DNA from: DASRHT01 sp035293765 | Lineage (GTDB): Bacteria > Chloroflexota > Ktedonobacteria > Ktedonobacterales > Ktedonobacteraceae | DNA: 64,000 nucleotides | Assembly (NCBI GenBank): GCA_035293765.1 | Contig: DATGMF010000090.1 | Location: 24,415 to 88,414 of the forward strand | Direction of reading: 5' to 3' | Shown here: positions 6,953 through 15,639 of the stretch, one piece after another | How the letters are laid out: every line of letters starts with the position of its first letter | How positions within the stretch are numbered: position 1 is the first letter of the stretch | Program-made: the position numbers and the translations under genes | The notes under the pieces: generated by a model | What the model was told of the DNA's origin: nothing | The model's input: only the letters and a program-made list of their open reading frames with translations | The model's database searches: none

Positions 6953-8302
6953 TTAGCGCTGATATTGCGCCACGGGTCGGGCATCAACCAGGCGCTTTGC
7001 TTTGAGCTCGAAGCGTGGCAGGTTGCCGTGGTCCATGCGTTCGATGTTGAAGCGCAGCCCTTCATGGGCGCCTGACAGGTCTTTGTGGAGCTTCGTCTGG
7101 AGCTCTTCCCATTCGCTCTCGTAGCCGGGTTTGACCTCTACTTTAATGGTAATCTCATCCTGGAGGTCTTCTCTACGCCAGATGTAGATCTGGAATTCGT
7201 CGATGGCAACATACTCACGAACAATAGCCTCAACGGCGCGCGGGTAGACGTTGGTGCCGCGAATCAGCTTCATATCATCCCAGCGCCCACGAATCCCGCC
7301 ATCATAGATATCCCAGGTGCGACCGCAGCTACAGGTACTGCCCGGAACCTTCATAATCATATCTTTGGTGCGATAACGAATCACCGGAATGAAGCCGCGC
7401 CCGAAAGAGGTCACAACACGCTCACCTAGCTCTCCGTAACCAGCTGGTTCGCCTGTGTCGGGGTTGATAGACTCTTCAATGTAATGGTCTTCAATGATAT
7501 GCGTCCCTCCTGGCTGGTGAGAGCATTCGAAAATCACGATGGTCCCGACCTCGGTCATGCCTGCGGTATCGCCACACTGTGCTCCCCATGCCTCCTCTAG
7601 CTGGCGTTTGACTGCCGGTATGGAGCCAGCCGGTTCGCCAGAGAGGATCACTTTATCGACCTTCGAATCTTTCGCCAGATCGATCCCCATTTCCCGCGCC
7701 TTCTGCCAGAGGTGGAGCGCATAGGTCGGGGTGGAACAGACGGTAGTGGCGGACATCTCGATGATCTGCTTGATACGGCCCTCGGTGGTTTGCGCGCCGC
7801 CTGGGATGACCAGCGCCCCTATTTTCTCACAGGCGTAGTGCGCTCCCCAGAATCCGATGAACGAGCCGTAGCCGAAGGCGAAATAGACGGTATCCTCAGG
7901 CCGCACGCCAAAGCCCCAGATGCCGTAGCACCACATCTCGCTGATCCAATCCCAGTCTTTCATGCTGTCCAGCACGCGAATGGGCGTGCGACCTGTGGTG
8001 CCGGAGGTGAGGTGATAGCGGATAGCATTTCTTTGCTCGGTTGCCAGCATATCGCCGTAGAGCGGCTGGGCTAGCTGCGAGTCCATCCACTCTTCGCGCG
8101 TCATAAAGGGGATGCGCCGGATATCGTCGAGCGTTTTGAGCTGTTCCGGCTTGAAACCGGCGGCGTCGAAACGGCGGCGATGGAAGGGGGTGGTGGCGTA
8201 TGCCCACTCGCATAAACGGCGCAATTTGAGGAGTTGCAGGGCTTGCAGATCCTCGCGTGCGAGCGTCTCATTTTTAGGATTCCAATACTCTGAATAGGCC
8301 AT
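6953..8302 (-). CDS. PaaK-type (phenylacetate-CoA ligase family) aryl-CoA ligase
   Basis: The 449-residue protein belongs to the ANL superfamily. It has the phosphate-binding loop YHLTSGTTGRTPIRV, a GMTEVG motif, a YRTKD hinge region, a small Cys-rich insert (CSCGR) and a C-terminal part with GTNVYPRAVE. These are features of phenylacetate-CoA ligase relatives, which convert an aromatic acid, ATP and CoA to an acyl-CoA. I chose the ATG at 8302 (CAGGAAA upstream) over one at 8341 with no ribosome site. Its neighbours (fused flavin monooxygenase/OYE, SDR, enoyl-CoA hydratase, RidA) suggest it activates the substrate of an aerobic CoA-thioester pathway, possibly 2-aminobenzoate. Phenylacetate itself is unlikely because no PaaABCDE epoxidase genes are present. 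Confidence 0.85.
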   Translation of the reverse strand: MAYSEYWNPKNETLAREDLQALQLLKLRRLCEWAYATTPFHRRRFDAAGFKPEQLKTLDDIRRIPFMTREEWMDSQLAQPLYGDMLATEQRNAIRYHLTSGTTGRTPIRVLDSMKDWDWISEMWCYGIWGFGVRPEDTVYFAFGYGSFIGFWGAHYACEKIGALVIPGGAQTTEGRIKQIIEMSATTVCSTPTYALHLWQKAREMGIDLAKDSKVDKVILSGEPAGSIPAVKRQLEEAWGAQCGDTAGMTEVGTIVIFECSHQPGGTHIIEDHYIEESINPDTGEPAGYGELGERVVTSFGRGFIPVIRYRTKDMIMKVPGSTCSCGRTWDIYDGGIRGRWDDMKLIRGTNVYPRAVEAIVREYVAIDEFQIYIWRREDLQDEITIKVEVKPGYESEWEELQTKLHKDLSGAHEGLRFNIERMDHGNLPRFELKAKRLVDARPVAQYQR

Positions 8303-8365
8303 GATTGTTTCCTGCCTTTCAAGCTGAGCTACATTGCTCATGGGACGGTAGCGAAAACTTAGCGA

Positions 8366-8776
8366 TTACTCTTCGGCGTTAAGCACAGCGATGCCTTCTA
8401 TCTCTAAGAGCGCCTCGTCCTGGAAGAAGCGCGATATTTCGAAGAGGGCGGTCGCCGGATAGTAGCTGCCGAAATAGGAGCGATGAACCTGCCCCAGTTC
8501 TCGTAGATATTTCATATAGTCATCACGATTGCTCACAAAAATATTGATTTTCACGATATCCTGCATCTTGCCTCCGGCGGCTTCGACCACCGTTTTGAGG
8601 TTGCGCAGCACCTGTTCGTACTGGGCCACAAGATTGCCGAGAGCCACAATCTGGCCTGTGGCATCGCTGGCCGTTTGCCCGGCTAAGAAGAGGAGTCGTC
8701 CACCTGTTGTAAGGATGCCATGACTATACCCTCTGGGCTGAGGGAGGTCCGAGGGATTGATCAGCGTTTTCCCCAT
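8366..8776 (-). CDS. RidA/YjgF/UK114-family protein
   Basis: The 136-residue protein has the family's hallmark strands: FLAGQTASDATGQIV, QVLRNLKTVVEAAG, and the C-terminal ALLEIEGIAV. Classical RidA hydrolyses enamine/imine intermediates using a conserved Arg in the sequence P-A-R-[ST]. Here the segment reads YYPATALFEI, so that Arg is replaced by Thr, as in Rid subfamilies with other or unknown chemistry. It lies 4 bp from the hydratase gene and has an AGGAAGG ribosome site, so it is co-translated with the pathway genes. In this setting it could deaminate or protect against an enamine formed during 2-aminobenzoyl-CoA breakdown. Confidence 0.85.
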   Translation of the reverse strand: MGKTLINPSDLPQPRGYSHGILTTGGRLLFLAGQTASDATGQIVALGNLVAQYEQVLRNLKTVVEAAGGKMQDIVKINIFVSNRDDYMKYLRELGQVHRSYFGSYYPATALFEISRFFQDEALLEIEGIAVLNAEE

Positions 8777-8780
8777 AGCG

Positions 8781-9572
8781 TTACCTTCCTGTAAATCTGG
8801 GCTTTTCTTTCTGCGTAAAGGCTTCGTAGAAGAGGCGATGATCCTCTCCCATCAGCATCAGCGCCTGGGCCTGCGCCTCCGCTTCGATGGCCGCAGTCAG
8901 ATCCATATGCAATTCATTATTAATCATATGCTTGGTCATCGAGATTGCCAGCGTCGGACCCTGCACCAGCCGCTTGGCCCATTGATACGCGGTGGGCAGT
9001 AGCTCATCGTGGGGAACGACGCGATTCGCCAGGCCGTAGCGTTCGGCGGTGGCGGCGTCAATCGTATCGCCGAGCAGTAGCAGCTCGAAGGCGCGTCCCA
9101 TGCCAACCACCTTTGGCAGCAGGTAGCCCGCTCCCATATCGGCTCCGGTCAGTCCCACTTTTGTGAAGAGGAAGGCAAAGCGCGCTTTTTCGGAGGCGAG
9201 ACGCAGATCGGAGGCCAGCGCAATCACCGAACCAGCGCCCGCCGTCATCCCGTTGAGCGCGGCGATAATGGGCTTATCCAGCAGCCGCATATTGCGCACC
9301 ACTGCGCCCGTCATGCGTGTAAATTCCAGGTGTCCCTTCATATCGCGCTTGAGCAGTTCGCCGATGATCAAATGTACGTCGCCGCCGGAGCAAAAATTGT
9401 CTCCTGACCCCGTCAGCACCACTGCACGTACGGCGTCATCATAACGCAATGCTTCAAATAGATCGCGCAGTTGCGCATAGACCTCGAAGGTCAGGGCATT
9501 CATCACTTCGGGACGATTGAAGGCCAGGGTCGCAATGCCGTCGTTGACCTCGTAAAGAAAATCGTAGCCCAT
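8781..9572 (-). CDS. Enoyl-CoA hydratase/isomerase (crotonase) family protein
   Basis: The 263-residue protein carries the crotonase fold motifs FNRPEVMNAL, the oxyanion-hole segment GDNFCSGGDV, and AALNGMTAGAGSVIALASDLRLAS. The position of the first catalytic Glu of hydratases is in LTGADMGAGYLLP, where Asp is present instead, as in some isomerases and hydrolases of the family. So it may hydrate, isomerise or open a ring of a CoA thioester. AAGGAG precedes the ATG. It lies 26 bp from the SDR gene upstream and 4 bp from the RidA gene downstream in one operon. Confidence 0.85.
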   Translation of the reverse strand: MGYDFLYEVNDGIATLAFNRPEVMNALTFEVYAQLRDLFEALRYDDAVRAVVLTGSGDNFCSGGDVHLIIGELLKRDMKGHLEFTRMTGAVVRNMRLLDKPIIAALNGMTAGAGSVIALASDLRLASEKARFAFLFTKVGLTGADMGAGYLLPKVVGMGRAFELLLLGDTIDAATAERYGLANRVVPHDELLPTAYQWAKRLVQGPTLAISMTKHMINNELHMDLTAAIEAEAQAQALMLMGEDHRLFYEAFTQKEKPRFTGR

Positions 9573-9598
9573 TGTGGGTATCTCCTTGTGTCTTTATC

Positions 9599-10393
9599 TC
9601 AGGACATCACACCGCCGCCATCGACATTGATGGCCTGTCCGGTAATGCCTTTGCTGCTGTCCTGAGCGAGAAAAAGGGCTATCGCCGCCACCTCTTCCGG
9701 CTCGATCAGACGTTGCTGCGGGCTCGACTTTGCCAGGGCCTCGCGTGCCTTCTCCTCCGTCATTCCCGTCAGACTAGAAATATTGCTTACGTTGGCATCC
9801 GTCATCGGCGTATCCACGTAGCCCGGGCAGATGGCGTTGACAGTAATATTATAAGGCAATAGTTCGGTTGCCAGGGAGCGGGTCAGGCCAAGAACTCCGT
9901 GCTTGGAGGCGGCGTAGGCTGCGATATAGCGTCCGCCGATGCGGGAAGTAATCGAGGCGATAGTGATGATGCGACCGTAACGCTGGGCTATCAACGTCGG
10001 CACGAAAGCCTTTGAGACGTAGTAGACGCTGGTCAGATTGACGGCGAGCATGCGGTGCCAGAGTTCGTCGGGATGATCGACAAATTTGTGGCTACCAGCG
10101 TTGCCAGCGTTATTGACCAGGATATCTATACCACCGAGCCCATCAAGCAATGTCGTTGCCATGTGCTGCACCTGATCCGCATCGGTGACATCGCATGCCA
10201 CTGCCAGGCCATGGCGGCCTTTCTCTTTGATCAGGGCTACTAATTGCTCGATGTCAGCCGAGGTGCGGGCCGTTACGCCGACGTCGGCGCCCGCCTCGGC
10301 CAGCACCAGAGCGATGCTGCGACCAATACCGCGTCCCGCCCCTGTTACTACCGCTCGTCGTCCGGCGAGTGGGAGATGATCGTTACCTGGCAT
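9599..10393 (-). CDS. Short-chain dehydrogenase/reductase (SDR)
   Basis: The 264-residue classical SDR has the cofactor motif TGAGRGIG, the NNAG motif, the catalytic Ser in SITSRIG, and YAASK with Tyr and Lys. The C-terminus ends in GQAINVDGGGVMS. It probably acts on a 3-hydroxyacyl-CoA or a cyclic ketone in the pathway. The ATG at 10393 with GGAGAGGAAA upstream is preferred to a start at 10432, which lies within the last bases before the previous gene. It lies between the fused oxygenase and the hydratase genes. Confidence 0.88.
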   Translation of the reverse strand: MPGNDHLPLAGRRAVVTGAGRGIGRSIALVLAEAGADVGVTARTSADIEQLVALIKEKGRHGLAVACDVTDADQVQHMATTLLDGLGGIDILVNNAGNAGSHKFVDHPDELWHRMLAVNLTSVYYVSKAFVPTLIAQRYGRIITIASITSRIGGRYIAAYAASKHGVLGLTRSLATELLPYNITVNAICPGYVDTPMTDANVSNISSLTGMTEEKAREALAKSSPQQRLIEPEEVAAIALFLAQDSSKGITGQAINVDGGGVMS

Positions 10394-10432
10394 AGATGGT
10401 TTCCTCTCCGTAACTATTCGGGTCGAAAGCAT

Positions 10433-12679
10433 TCACCGCTGCATAGAGGAAGGCGCGATCTGCACATCTGTCCGCGGGTCTGCAAGATGCAAGTCGGGGA
10501 GCTCGCCTGCATGGTTCTCCTGCTCTTTGAGCAGTGGCGACGACAGGATGCACAGTTCAGCCCGACCGGCGGCTATAACGGTGTTGATTTCATTGCTGGT
10601 GGTGAGATAGCCGCCAACCAGCGTCGGCATGCTCGCCTTATTGCGTATCTGGTCGCTCAACGCCGTCAGGAAGCCGCGGCTGTAGGTCAGTTCGCTCTCG
10701 ATTGTCGTCTGGCCTGCCAGCACCTCAATCATATCACATCCCCGATCCTGCAACAATTTGACGGCCAATACCGCATCGTCCATCGAGAGACCATCTCTTG
10801 CGCCATCACTCAGCGAGAGCGCAACGCAGATAGGCTTATCCTGGGGCCAGGTGGAGCGAACGGCGTCGAATATTGTTAACGGGAAGCGCATGCGCTGCTC
10901 CATATTGCCCCCGTATTCGTCGCTGCGCCGGTTCGTCAGCGGCGAAATAAAGCTGGCGAGCAGATAGCCGTGAGCAAAATTGAGCTGTAACATGTCAAAA
11001 TTGGCTGCTCGGGCCATCTCAGTTGCGCGCACAAATTCCTCACACACCTGCTCCATATCGCTTTGCTCCATCGCTCTGGGCACCTGGCTGATCGGTGTGT
11101 AGGGAATGGGGGATGCTGAGAGTAGCGGCCAGTTGCCCTCGCGTAGTGGTCTGTCCAATCCCTGCGTGCGCGGCCTGGTTGAGCCACGACGCCCGGCGTG
11201 TCCCAGTTGAAGCGCGATCTTCGTCCCCGAGTGGGAATGGACGTAATCTACGATGCGGGTCCAGGCCGCTTGATGCTCCGCCGTGTATAGTCCGATGCTT
11301 TCCGGTGAGATGCGTCCTGCGCTGGAAACGGCGACCTGCTCTGTTAAAATTAACCCCGCCTCTCCTTGTGCGATTCTGGCGATCTGAGTCGTGTCTTTGT
11401 TGCTGAGCTGCCCATCTGGCGCGGGAGACGAAGATGGGGGGGAGAGGACAACGCGATTGGATAAGGTGAGGTCACGTATGCATAGGGGCGTGAACATGGG
11501 AGGGGGAGCGGCAATAATTGAATGTCGGGCCTGTCCTTTAACCCCTTGCGCCTTTTGCGCCCACCAGCGATCAACTGCATCGCCGAAGTGGGGATCGCGC
11601 AACTTGAGATCATCATAAGAAATTCTGCCGCTGCGCGTCAGGAGCTGGAACGCGAACGGCATTGGCTCCAGGCCCAGGTAGCGTTTGATAGTCTCGAAAT
11701 AGATGCGGCTCTCCTGCGCGGCCCTTTGAAATACTTCCACGACCGGCTTTCTCTCCACCTCGTATTCATTGAGCGCCGTTGCAATATCGGGGTATTGTTC
11801 GAGCGCGCCTGCCAGAGCAATCGCATCTTCCATTGCCAGCTTTGTGCCAGAGCCAATCGAGAAATGCGCGGTGTGGGCAGCATCCCCCAGCAAGACCATG
11901 CGCTGGTACTGCCAGGATTTTGTTTTGAGCGTGGGGAAATTGATCCAGCGCGAATTGTTGGAGAGCAATCGGCTGCCCGCGAGATGATCGGCCAGCAGTT
12001 GCTCACAGTATGCCAGGCTGGTAGCTTCATCGGCCTTATCCAGGCCAGCGTTCAGCCAGGAGCTTTCATCGCACTCGATGATAAAGGTGCTGGTGGTGCC
12101 GCTAAATGGGTAGGCGTGAACCTGGAATAGCCCATGTGCGTTTTCTTGAAAGATGAAGGTAAAGGCATCGAGCACTTTATCGGCTCCCAACCAGATATAG
12201 CGCGCCTTGCCGGGCTCTATGCTCGGCTGAAACTGCGCGGCGAACGTTCGGCGTACGAGGCTATTGAGGCCATCGGCGGCGATCAATAGATCGTACTCGC
12301 CAAGCGTTGCCAGGTCATCGAGCTCGCAGTTGAATTGCAGGATCACTCCCAGCTCTTCACAGCGTTTTTGTAAGATATTGAGCAGGCGCTTGCGCGCAAT
12401 GCTGGCGATGACATGGCCGCCGCAACGGATCGTTTCGCCGCGATAATGCACATCAATGGCATCCCAGATCACAAAATGATTGGTAATCTGCTCGTAAGTC
12501 TTGTAATCGGCTCGTTGGAACGAGCCGAGCGTACGGTCGGAGAAGACGACGCCCCAGCCATAGGTAATATCGGCGGGGTTGCGCTCGATGATCGTAATTT
12601 CATGGCGAGGATTGGCTTTTTTGATCAGCAAGCCGCTATAGAGGCCCGCGGGTCCGCCGCCGAGGATGACGATTTTCAC
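10433..12679 (-). CDS. Fused FAD monooxygenase / old-yellow-enzyme (2-aminobenzoyl-CoA or salicylyl-CoA hydroxylase type)
   Basis: The 748-residue protein joins two flavoenzymes. Residues 1 to about 370 are an FAD-dependent aromatic hydroxylase (N-terminal MKIVILGGGPAGLYSG, later VLLGDAAHTAHFSIGSG). Residues about 395-748 are an FMN-binding old-yellow-enzyme barrel (PLCIRDLTLSNRVVLSP, HGYLLASFISPLTNRR, DEYGG). This architecture is that of 2-aminobenzoyl-CoA monooxygenase/reductase of aerobic anthranilate degradation, and is also annotated as bifunctional salicylyl-CoA 5-hydroxylase/oxidoreductase. The first half would hydroxylate and the second reduce the dearomatised ring. GTG start with AAGGAGG 5 bases upstream. 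RidA and beta-oxidation-like neighbours, and the absence of gentisate genes, favour 2-aminobenzoate. Confidence 0.85.
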   Translation of the reverse strand: MKIVILGGGPAGLYSGLLIKKANPRHEITIIERNPADITYGWGVVFSDRTLGSFQRADYKTYEQITNHFVIWDAIDVHYRGETIRCGGHVIASIARKRLLNILQKRCEELGVILQFNCELDDLATLGEYDLLIAADGLNSLVRRTFAAQFQPSIEPGKARYIWLGADKVLDAFTFIFQENAHGLFQVHAYPFSGTTSTFIIECDESSWLNAGLDKADEATSLAYCEQLLADHLAGSRLLSNNSRWINFPTLKTKSWQYQRMVLLGDAAHTAHFSIGSGTKLAMEDAIALAGALEQYPDIATALNEYEVERKPVVEVFQRAAQESRIYFETIKRYLGLEPMPFAFQLLTRSGRISYDDLKLRDPHFGDAVDRWWAQKAQGVKGQARHSIIAAPPPMFTPLCIRDLTLSNRVVLSPPSSSPAPDGQLSNKDTTQIARIAQGEAGLILTEQVAVSSAGRISPESIGLYTAEHQAAWTRIVDYVHSHSGTKIALQLGHAGRRGSTRPRTQGLDRPLREGNWPLLSASPIPYTPISQVPRAMEQSDMEQVCEEFVRATEMARAANFDMLQLNFAHGYLLASFISPLTNRRSDEYGGNMEQRMRFPLTIFDAVRSTWPQDKPICVALSLSDGARDGLSMDDAVLAVKLLQDRGCDMIEVLAGQTTIESELTYSRGFLTALSDQIRNKASMPTLVGGYLTTSNEINTVIAAGRAELCILSSPLLKEQENHAGELPDLHLADPRTDVQIAPSSMQR

Positions 12680-12689
12680 ACGATCCTCC

Positions 12690-13559
12690 TTATGCGTGGC
12701 TGCGTCTATCCAGTTTGATCAAGACGTCGGCGAGCCGATCAAGCTGGGAAATATCGGGGACAGAGGGAAAAAGGACCATCTCATCGCAGCCCGCCTCCTC
12801 GTAGCCACGGATAAACTGAGCAATCGCCTGGGGGCTGGTCAGGAGGCCGGAGGCGATTCTCTCTGCGAATGGTCCGGTAAAGGCGTAGTAGTTCCTCATG
12901 TAATTCAGACCTGTATCAATCGTTGCCTCGTTGCCAAGTGCGAAATAGCCCTGTGCCCAGATCTGTGGTTTGCCTGGACGTCCGGCGTCGCTCCAGGCGG
13001 CGCGCGCTTTGTCTGCTGCGCGTGCGAATGCGCGTGGGGGACCGCCGCCGTGGACGTAGCCATCGGCATAGCGTGCCACGCGGTTATATCCCTGATCGCT
13101 CAATCCGCCAACCAACAACGTGGGGCCGCCGGGGCGAGCTGCTTTCGGCGAGAGATGTCCATCTTCCCAGAGGGTGCGCAAGGTAGTGAGCTGCTCCGAG
13201 AGCACCTTGCCTCTTGTCCGATACTCCGCGCCGACCGCGTCATAATCCTCTTTGCGCGCTCCCACCGCCAGCCCCAGAACCAGGCGACCGTTAGAAAGTG
13301 CATCGAGGGAAGCTGCCATTTTGGCAAGCATGGTGGTGTTGTGCAGCGGGCCGATAACAATGGTAGTAGCCAGCAGCACGCGCCGCGTTACTGCTGCTGC
13401 GGCTGCGAGGGCTGTCAGGGGGTCGTAGCTATCGTAGATGATGCGGTCCACCACACCCAGGCTGGAAAACGGTCCTTCATCGGCTTTATGCGCCCATGTG
13501 ATAATAAGCTGTCCATCTGTCCCGGGAACGCCGTTAGGCAATCCTACTCCGACTCGCAT
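12690..13559 (-). CDS. LLM-class (luciferase-like) flavin-dependent oxidoreductase
   Basis: The 289-residue TIM-barrel protein has the luciferase-like pattern MRVGVGLPNGVPG, RVLLATTIVIGPLHNT, LDALSNGRLVLGLAVGARKEDYDA and a C-terminal GCDEMVLFPSV. Members use FMN or F420 to oxidise or reduce varied substrates. It is the first gene of the minus-strand operon, ending 10 bp before the fused hydroxylase. It may be a reductase acting on the ring-reduced CoA ester, or a partner in flavin supply. The exact reaction cannot be read. Confidence 0.85.
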   Translation of the reverse strand: MRVGVGLPNGVPGTDGQLIITWAHKADEGPFSSLGVVDRIIYDSYDPLTALAAAAAVTRRVLLATTIVIGPLHNTTMLAKMAASLDALSNGRLVLGLAVGARKEDYDAVGAEYRTRGKVLSEQLTTLRTLWEDGHLSPKAARPGGPTLLVGGLSDQGYNRVARYADGYVHGGGPPRAFARAADKARAAWSDAGRPGKPQIWAQGYFALGNEATIDTGLNYMRNYYAFTGPFAERIASGLLTSPQAIAQFIRGYEEAGCDEMVLFPSVPDISQLDRLADVLIKLDRRSHA

Positions 13560-13692
13560 ATATACATCCCGTTATCATTAATAGGGGCGGGTCATCTTGT
13601 AAGGGGGATAAATTGTTCCAGTCCCTACAGATCCGCTCTGAACTGCTGAGATAGCGCCCATTGCTATCCCTGAATTTTGCAGGGCTGCTTAG

Positions 13693-13721
13693 AGTATGGC
13701 ACAAAGTGGTGACTATCTCAA
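13693..13721 (-). promoter_or_regulatory. Candidate promoter of the aromatic-CoA operon
   Basis: On the minus strand TTGAGA (13721-13716), a 17-base spacer and CATACT (13698-13693) stand about 135 bp before the first gene's start at 13559. No other comparable pair was seen between 13560 and 13740. Confidence 0.4.
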
Positions 13722-13743
13722 GCGCGCGGATACTACATATATT

Positions 13744-13881
13744 TTCTCGACGAGAAATTAATTTGCACCGTTAGCCGAGATTATTTTGTAGATGAATCAT
13801 TCTTGCATTGGCTTGTTAAAGGGATTTATAACTATTTACTTTGCATCTCATCGTCGAGAAAAAGCATGGTTTCGTCGAGAA
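13744..13881 (+). promoter_or_regulatory. Repeated CGTCGAGAA sites upstream of the Fic gene
   Basis: The nonamer CGTCGAGAA occurs at 13852-13860 and 13873-13881, spaced exactly 21 bp (two helical turns), and as its complement within a perfect palindrome TTCTCGACGAGAA at 13744-13756. The two direct copies sit just upstream of a possible -10 element TAGAAT (13889-13894). This looks like an operator array for the Fic-HTH protein itself or another regulator. The remainder of 13757-13851 holds no gene that I can support. Confidence 0.55.
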
Positions 13882-13939
13882 AATATGGTAGAATGCTGGG
13901 AGAACCTGGCTTTGCTCAGGGCAAATCAAGGAGGCGGAT

Positions 13940-14902
13940 ATGGACGAGCGAGCGAAGATGGATGGGCGGCTAATCAGAAGAATTGTCGAGAAAAAAAAGC
14001 GGCTGGACGAGTATCGACCGTTAGATCAAGGCATTGTGCGGCGGCTCCATGAGGATTTCCGTGTTGAGGCCACCTATCATTCCAATGCAATTGAAGGCAA
14101 TACTCTGACCCTGGCCGAAACCGAGCTGGTGCTTGAATATGGCATGACCATTGACGGTCACCCGTTGCGTGAACATTACGAAGTGACCAACCACGCCAAA
14201 GCGTATGATGCGATGGAGCAGCTTGCAAAAAAAACGATAGACATGGAGACGGTGCTTTCGCTACATCGCCTGATCAAAGTCCAGATCGACGAAGACGCCG
14301 GGATGCTGCGTACCGGCGCGGTCCATATTCGCGGGGCAAGCTTTGCCCCACCTCCTGCAAAAGATATCCCGCGCTATCTGGCGCAGTGGCTAGGTTGGCT
14401 TACGAGCGAGCAGGCACGACAGCATGATCCTGTGACCCGCGCAGCTATTGCCCATCACGATTTTGAGAGCCTTCATCCCTTCTTTGATGGCAATGGCAGG
14501 GTTGGTCGATTGCTCCTCAACATCATGCTTATTCAGGATGGATACCCGCCGGCGATGGTGTTGCGCGATTGGCGACAACGTTACATCAAGGCCCTTCAGA
14601 CAGCTTCAGCGGGTGACTATCGAGGTATCATTGACCTCATTGGTCAGGCGGTTGAATTGAGCCTTGACCGCTATCTGCAAGCATGTACCGATGCGACGGC
14701 TCATCTCTTATCAATGAAAGAGCTGGCAACCATCTTCGGTACAAGTGTTGATTACCTCGGTCAGCTTGCCCGTACAGGCAAGTTCGAAGCGCAGAAGCGG
14801 GGCCTCTACTGGTACGCCCCGGTTGAAGCGGTCGCTCGCTACTTCCACGAGGCGAATGGGCAGCCGCGAGGACGCCCTCGCAAGAAGCTAACCTCTGACT
14901 AA
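13940..14902 (+). CDS. Fic-domain AMP-transferase with built-in inhibitory motif and C-terminal DNA-binding domain
   Basis: The 320-residue protein has the Fic catalytic motif HPFFDGNGR starting at His179, which transfers AMP to target hydroxyls. An N-terminal inhibitory motif of the (S/T)xxxE(G/N) type reads SNAIEGN (Ser48-Glu52-Gly53), so it is a class II, self-inhibited Fic protein. Residues about 250-310 (MKELATIFGTSVDYLGQLARTG, then YAPVEAVARYF) look like a MerR-type helix-turn-helix. AGGAGG stands just upstream of the ATG. No separate antitoxin is adjacent, in keeping with intramolecular inhibition. Direct repeats in the promoter could be its own binding sites. The target protein is unknown. 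Confidence 0.9.
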   Translation: MDERAKMDGRLIRRIVEKKKRLDEYRPLDQGIVRRLHEDFRVEATYHSNAIEGNTLTLAETELVLEYGMTIDGHPLREHYEVTNHAKAYDAMEQLAKKTIDMETVLSLHRLIKVQIDEDAGMLRTGAVHIRGASFAPPPAKDIPRYLAQWLGWLTSEQARQHDPVTRAAIAHHDFESLHPFFDGNGRVGRLLLNIMLIQDGYPPAMVLRDWRQRYIKALQTASAGDYRGIIDLIGQAVELSLDRYLQACTDATAHLLSMKELATIFGTSVDYLGQLARTGKFEAQKRGLYWYAPVEAVARYFHEANGQPRGRPRKKLTSD

Positions 14903-15014
14903 TTGCTTTGGTGATTGCTAGATAGCCAATAAGGGCAATACGGGGTAGAATGTAACCTGACTGATGCTTTCGACGTCAGCAAAAAGCATGTTATACCTGC
15001 ACAGGAGTCAAAAG

Positions 15015-15587
15015 ATGCTGACGCTTTTCTATTCGCCGCATATGACCAGCGTTGATAATGAGGCAAAACATGCCTCCGGCCACGCTGATGTGCCGCTTTC
15101 TGACGCCGGACGGCAGCAGGCGCAGGAGTTGGGGCGGCACTATGCGCCAGAAAAGTTTGATGCTGTCTTCCATTCTGATCTCCGGCGTGCGTCTGACACA
15201 GCGCATATTGCCTTTGCGGCGCGCAAGCTGCCCATTGTGCCGGATGCTCGACTGCGCGAGTACGATTATGGAGCTATGACGCAATATCCGGTTGCTGAAG
15301 TCGAGCAGGAGTTTCCACGACGCATCAGGGAGCCGTTTCCCAACGGAGAGAGCCTGCTGATGGTTGTGCAGAGGGTGGGCGCATTTTTACGCGATGTTTT
15401 GCGCAGCTATGACGAGAAGACGATTGTGGTCATCGGGCATCGCGCGACCAGGTATGGGCTGGCATACTGGTGTGACAGCGCGTCGCTTGAGGACATAGTG
15501 CTGAAGCCCTGGGAGTGGCGTGATGTTCCTATCTGGCGCTACGAGCTACACGCGCACAACCTTGAGCGGCCTTTGATTGTTAGCTAA
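15015..15587 (+). CDS. Histidine phosphatase superfamily protein with variant RHG motif
   Basis: The 190-residue protein has the phosphoglycerate-mutase/phosphatase fold: second Arg in SDLRRASDTA, acidic residue in LREYDYGAM, and second His in VVIGHRATRYG. The first motif, normally RHG, reads SPHMTSVDNEA: the nucleophile His is kept but Arg and Gly are replaced, and a DNEA sequence follows. The motif may define a subfamily rather than a dead enzyme. The ATG at 15015 with GGAG upstream is preferred to the upstream start at 14964. It stands alone between Fic and a small membrane protein. Substrate unknown. Confidence 0.8.
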   Translation: MLTLFYSPHMTSVDNEAKHASGHADVPLSDAGRQQAQELGRHYAPEKFDAVFHSDLRRASDTAHIAFAARKLPIVPDARLREYDYGAMTQYPVAEVEQEFPRRIREPFPNGESLLMVVQRVGAFLRDVLRSYDEKTIVVIGHRATRYGLAYWCDSASLEDIVLKPWEWRDVPIWRYELHAHNLERPLIVS

Positions 15588-15639
15588 AATGAGCGTTGAT
15601 ATATCTATGGATATTTAGTTTTCAAAAGAGAGGCTCGTT

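Noticed and set aside
10433..12679. Two separate genes (hydroxylase and OYE)
   Set aside because: The frame is continuous with no internal start signal at the junction, and the fused architecture is known in CoA-ester monooxygenase/reductases.
12666..13649. 327-codon open frame on the plus strand opposite the LLM oxidoreductase gene
   Set aside because: It mirrors the coding strand of a clear family gene, has no ribosome site or family motif, and is Cys/His-rich as expected of an antisense shadow.
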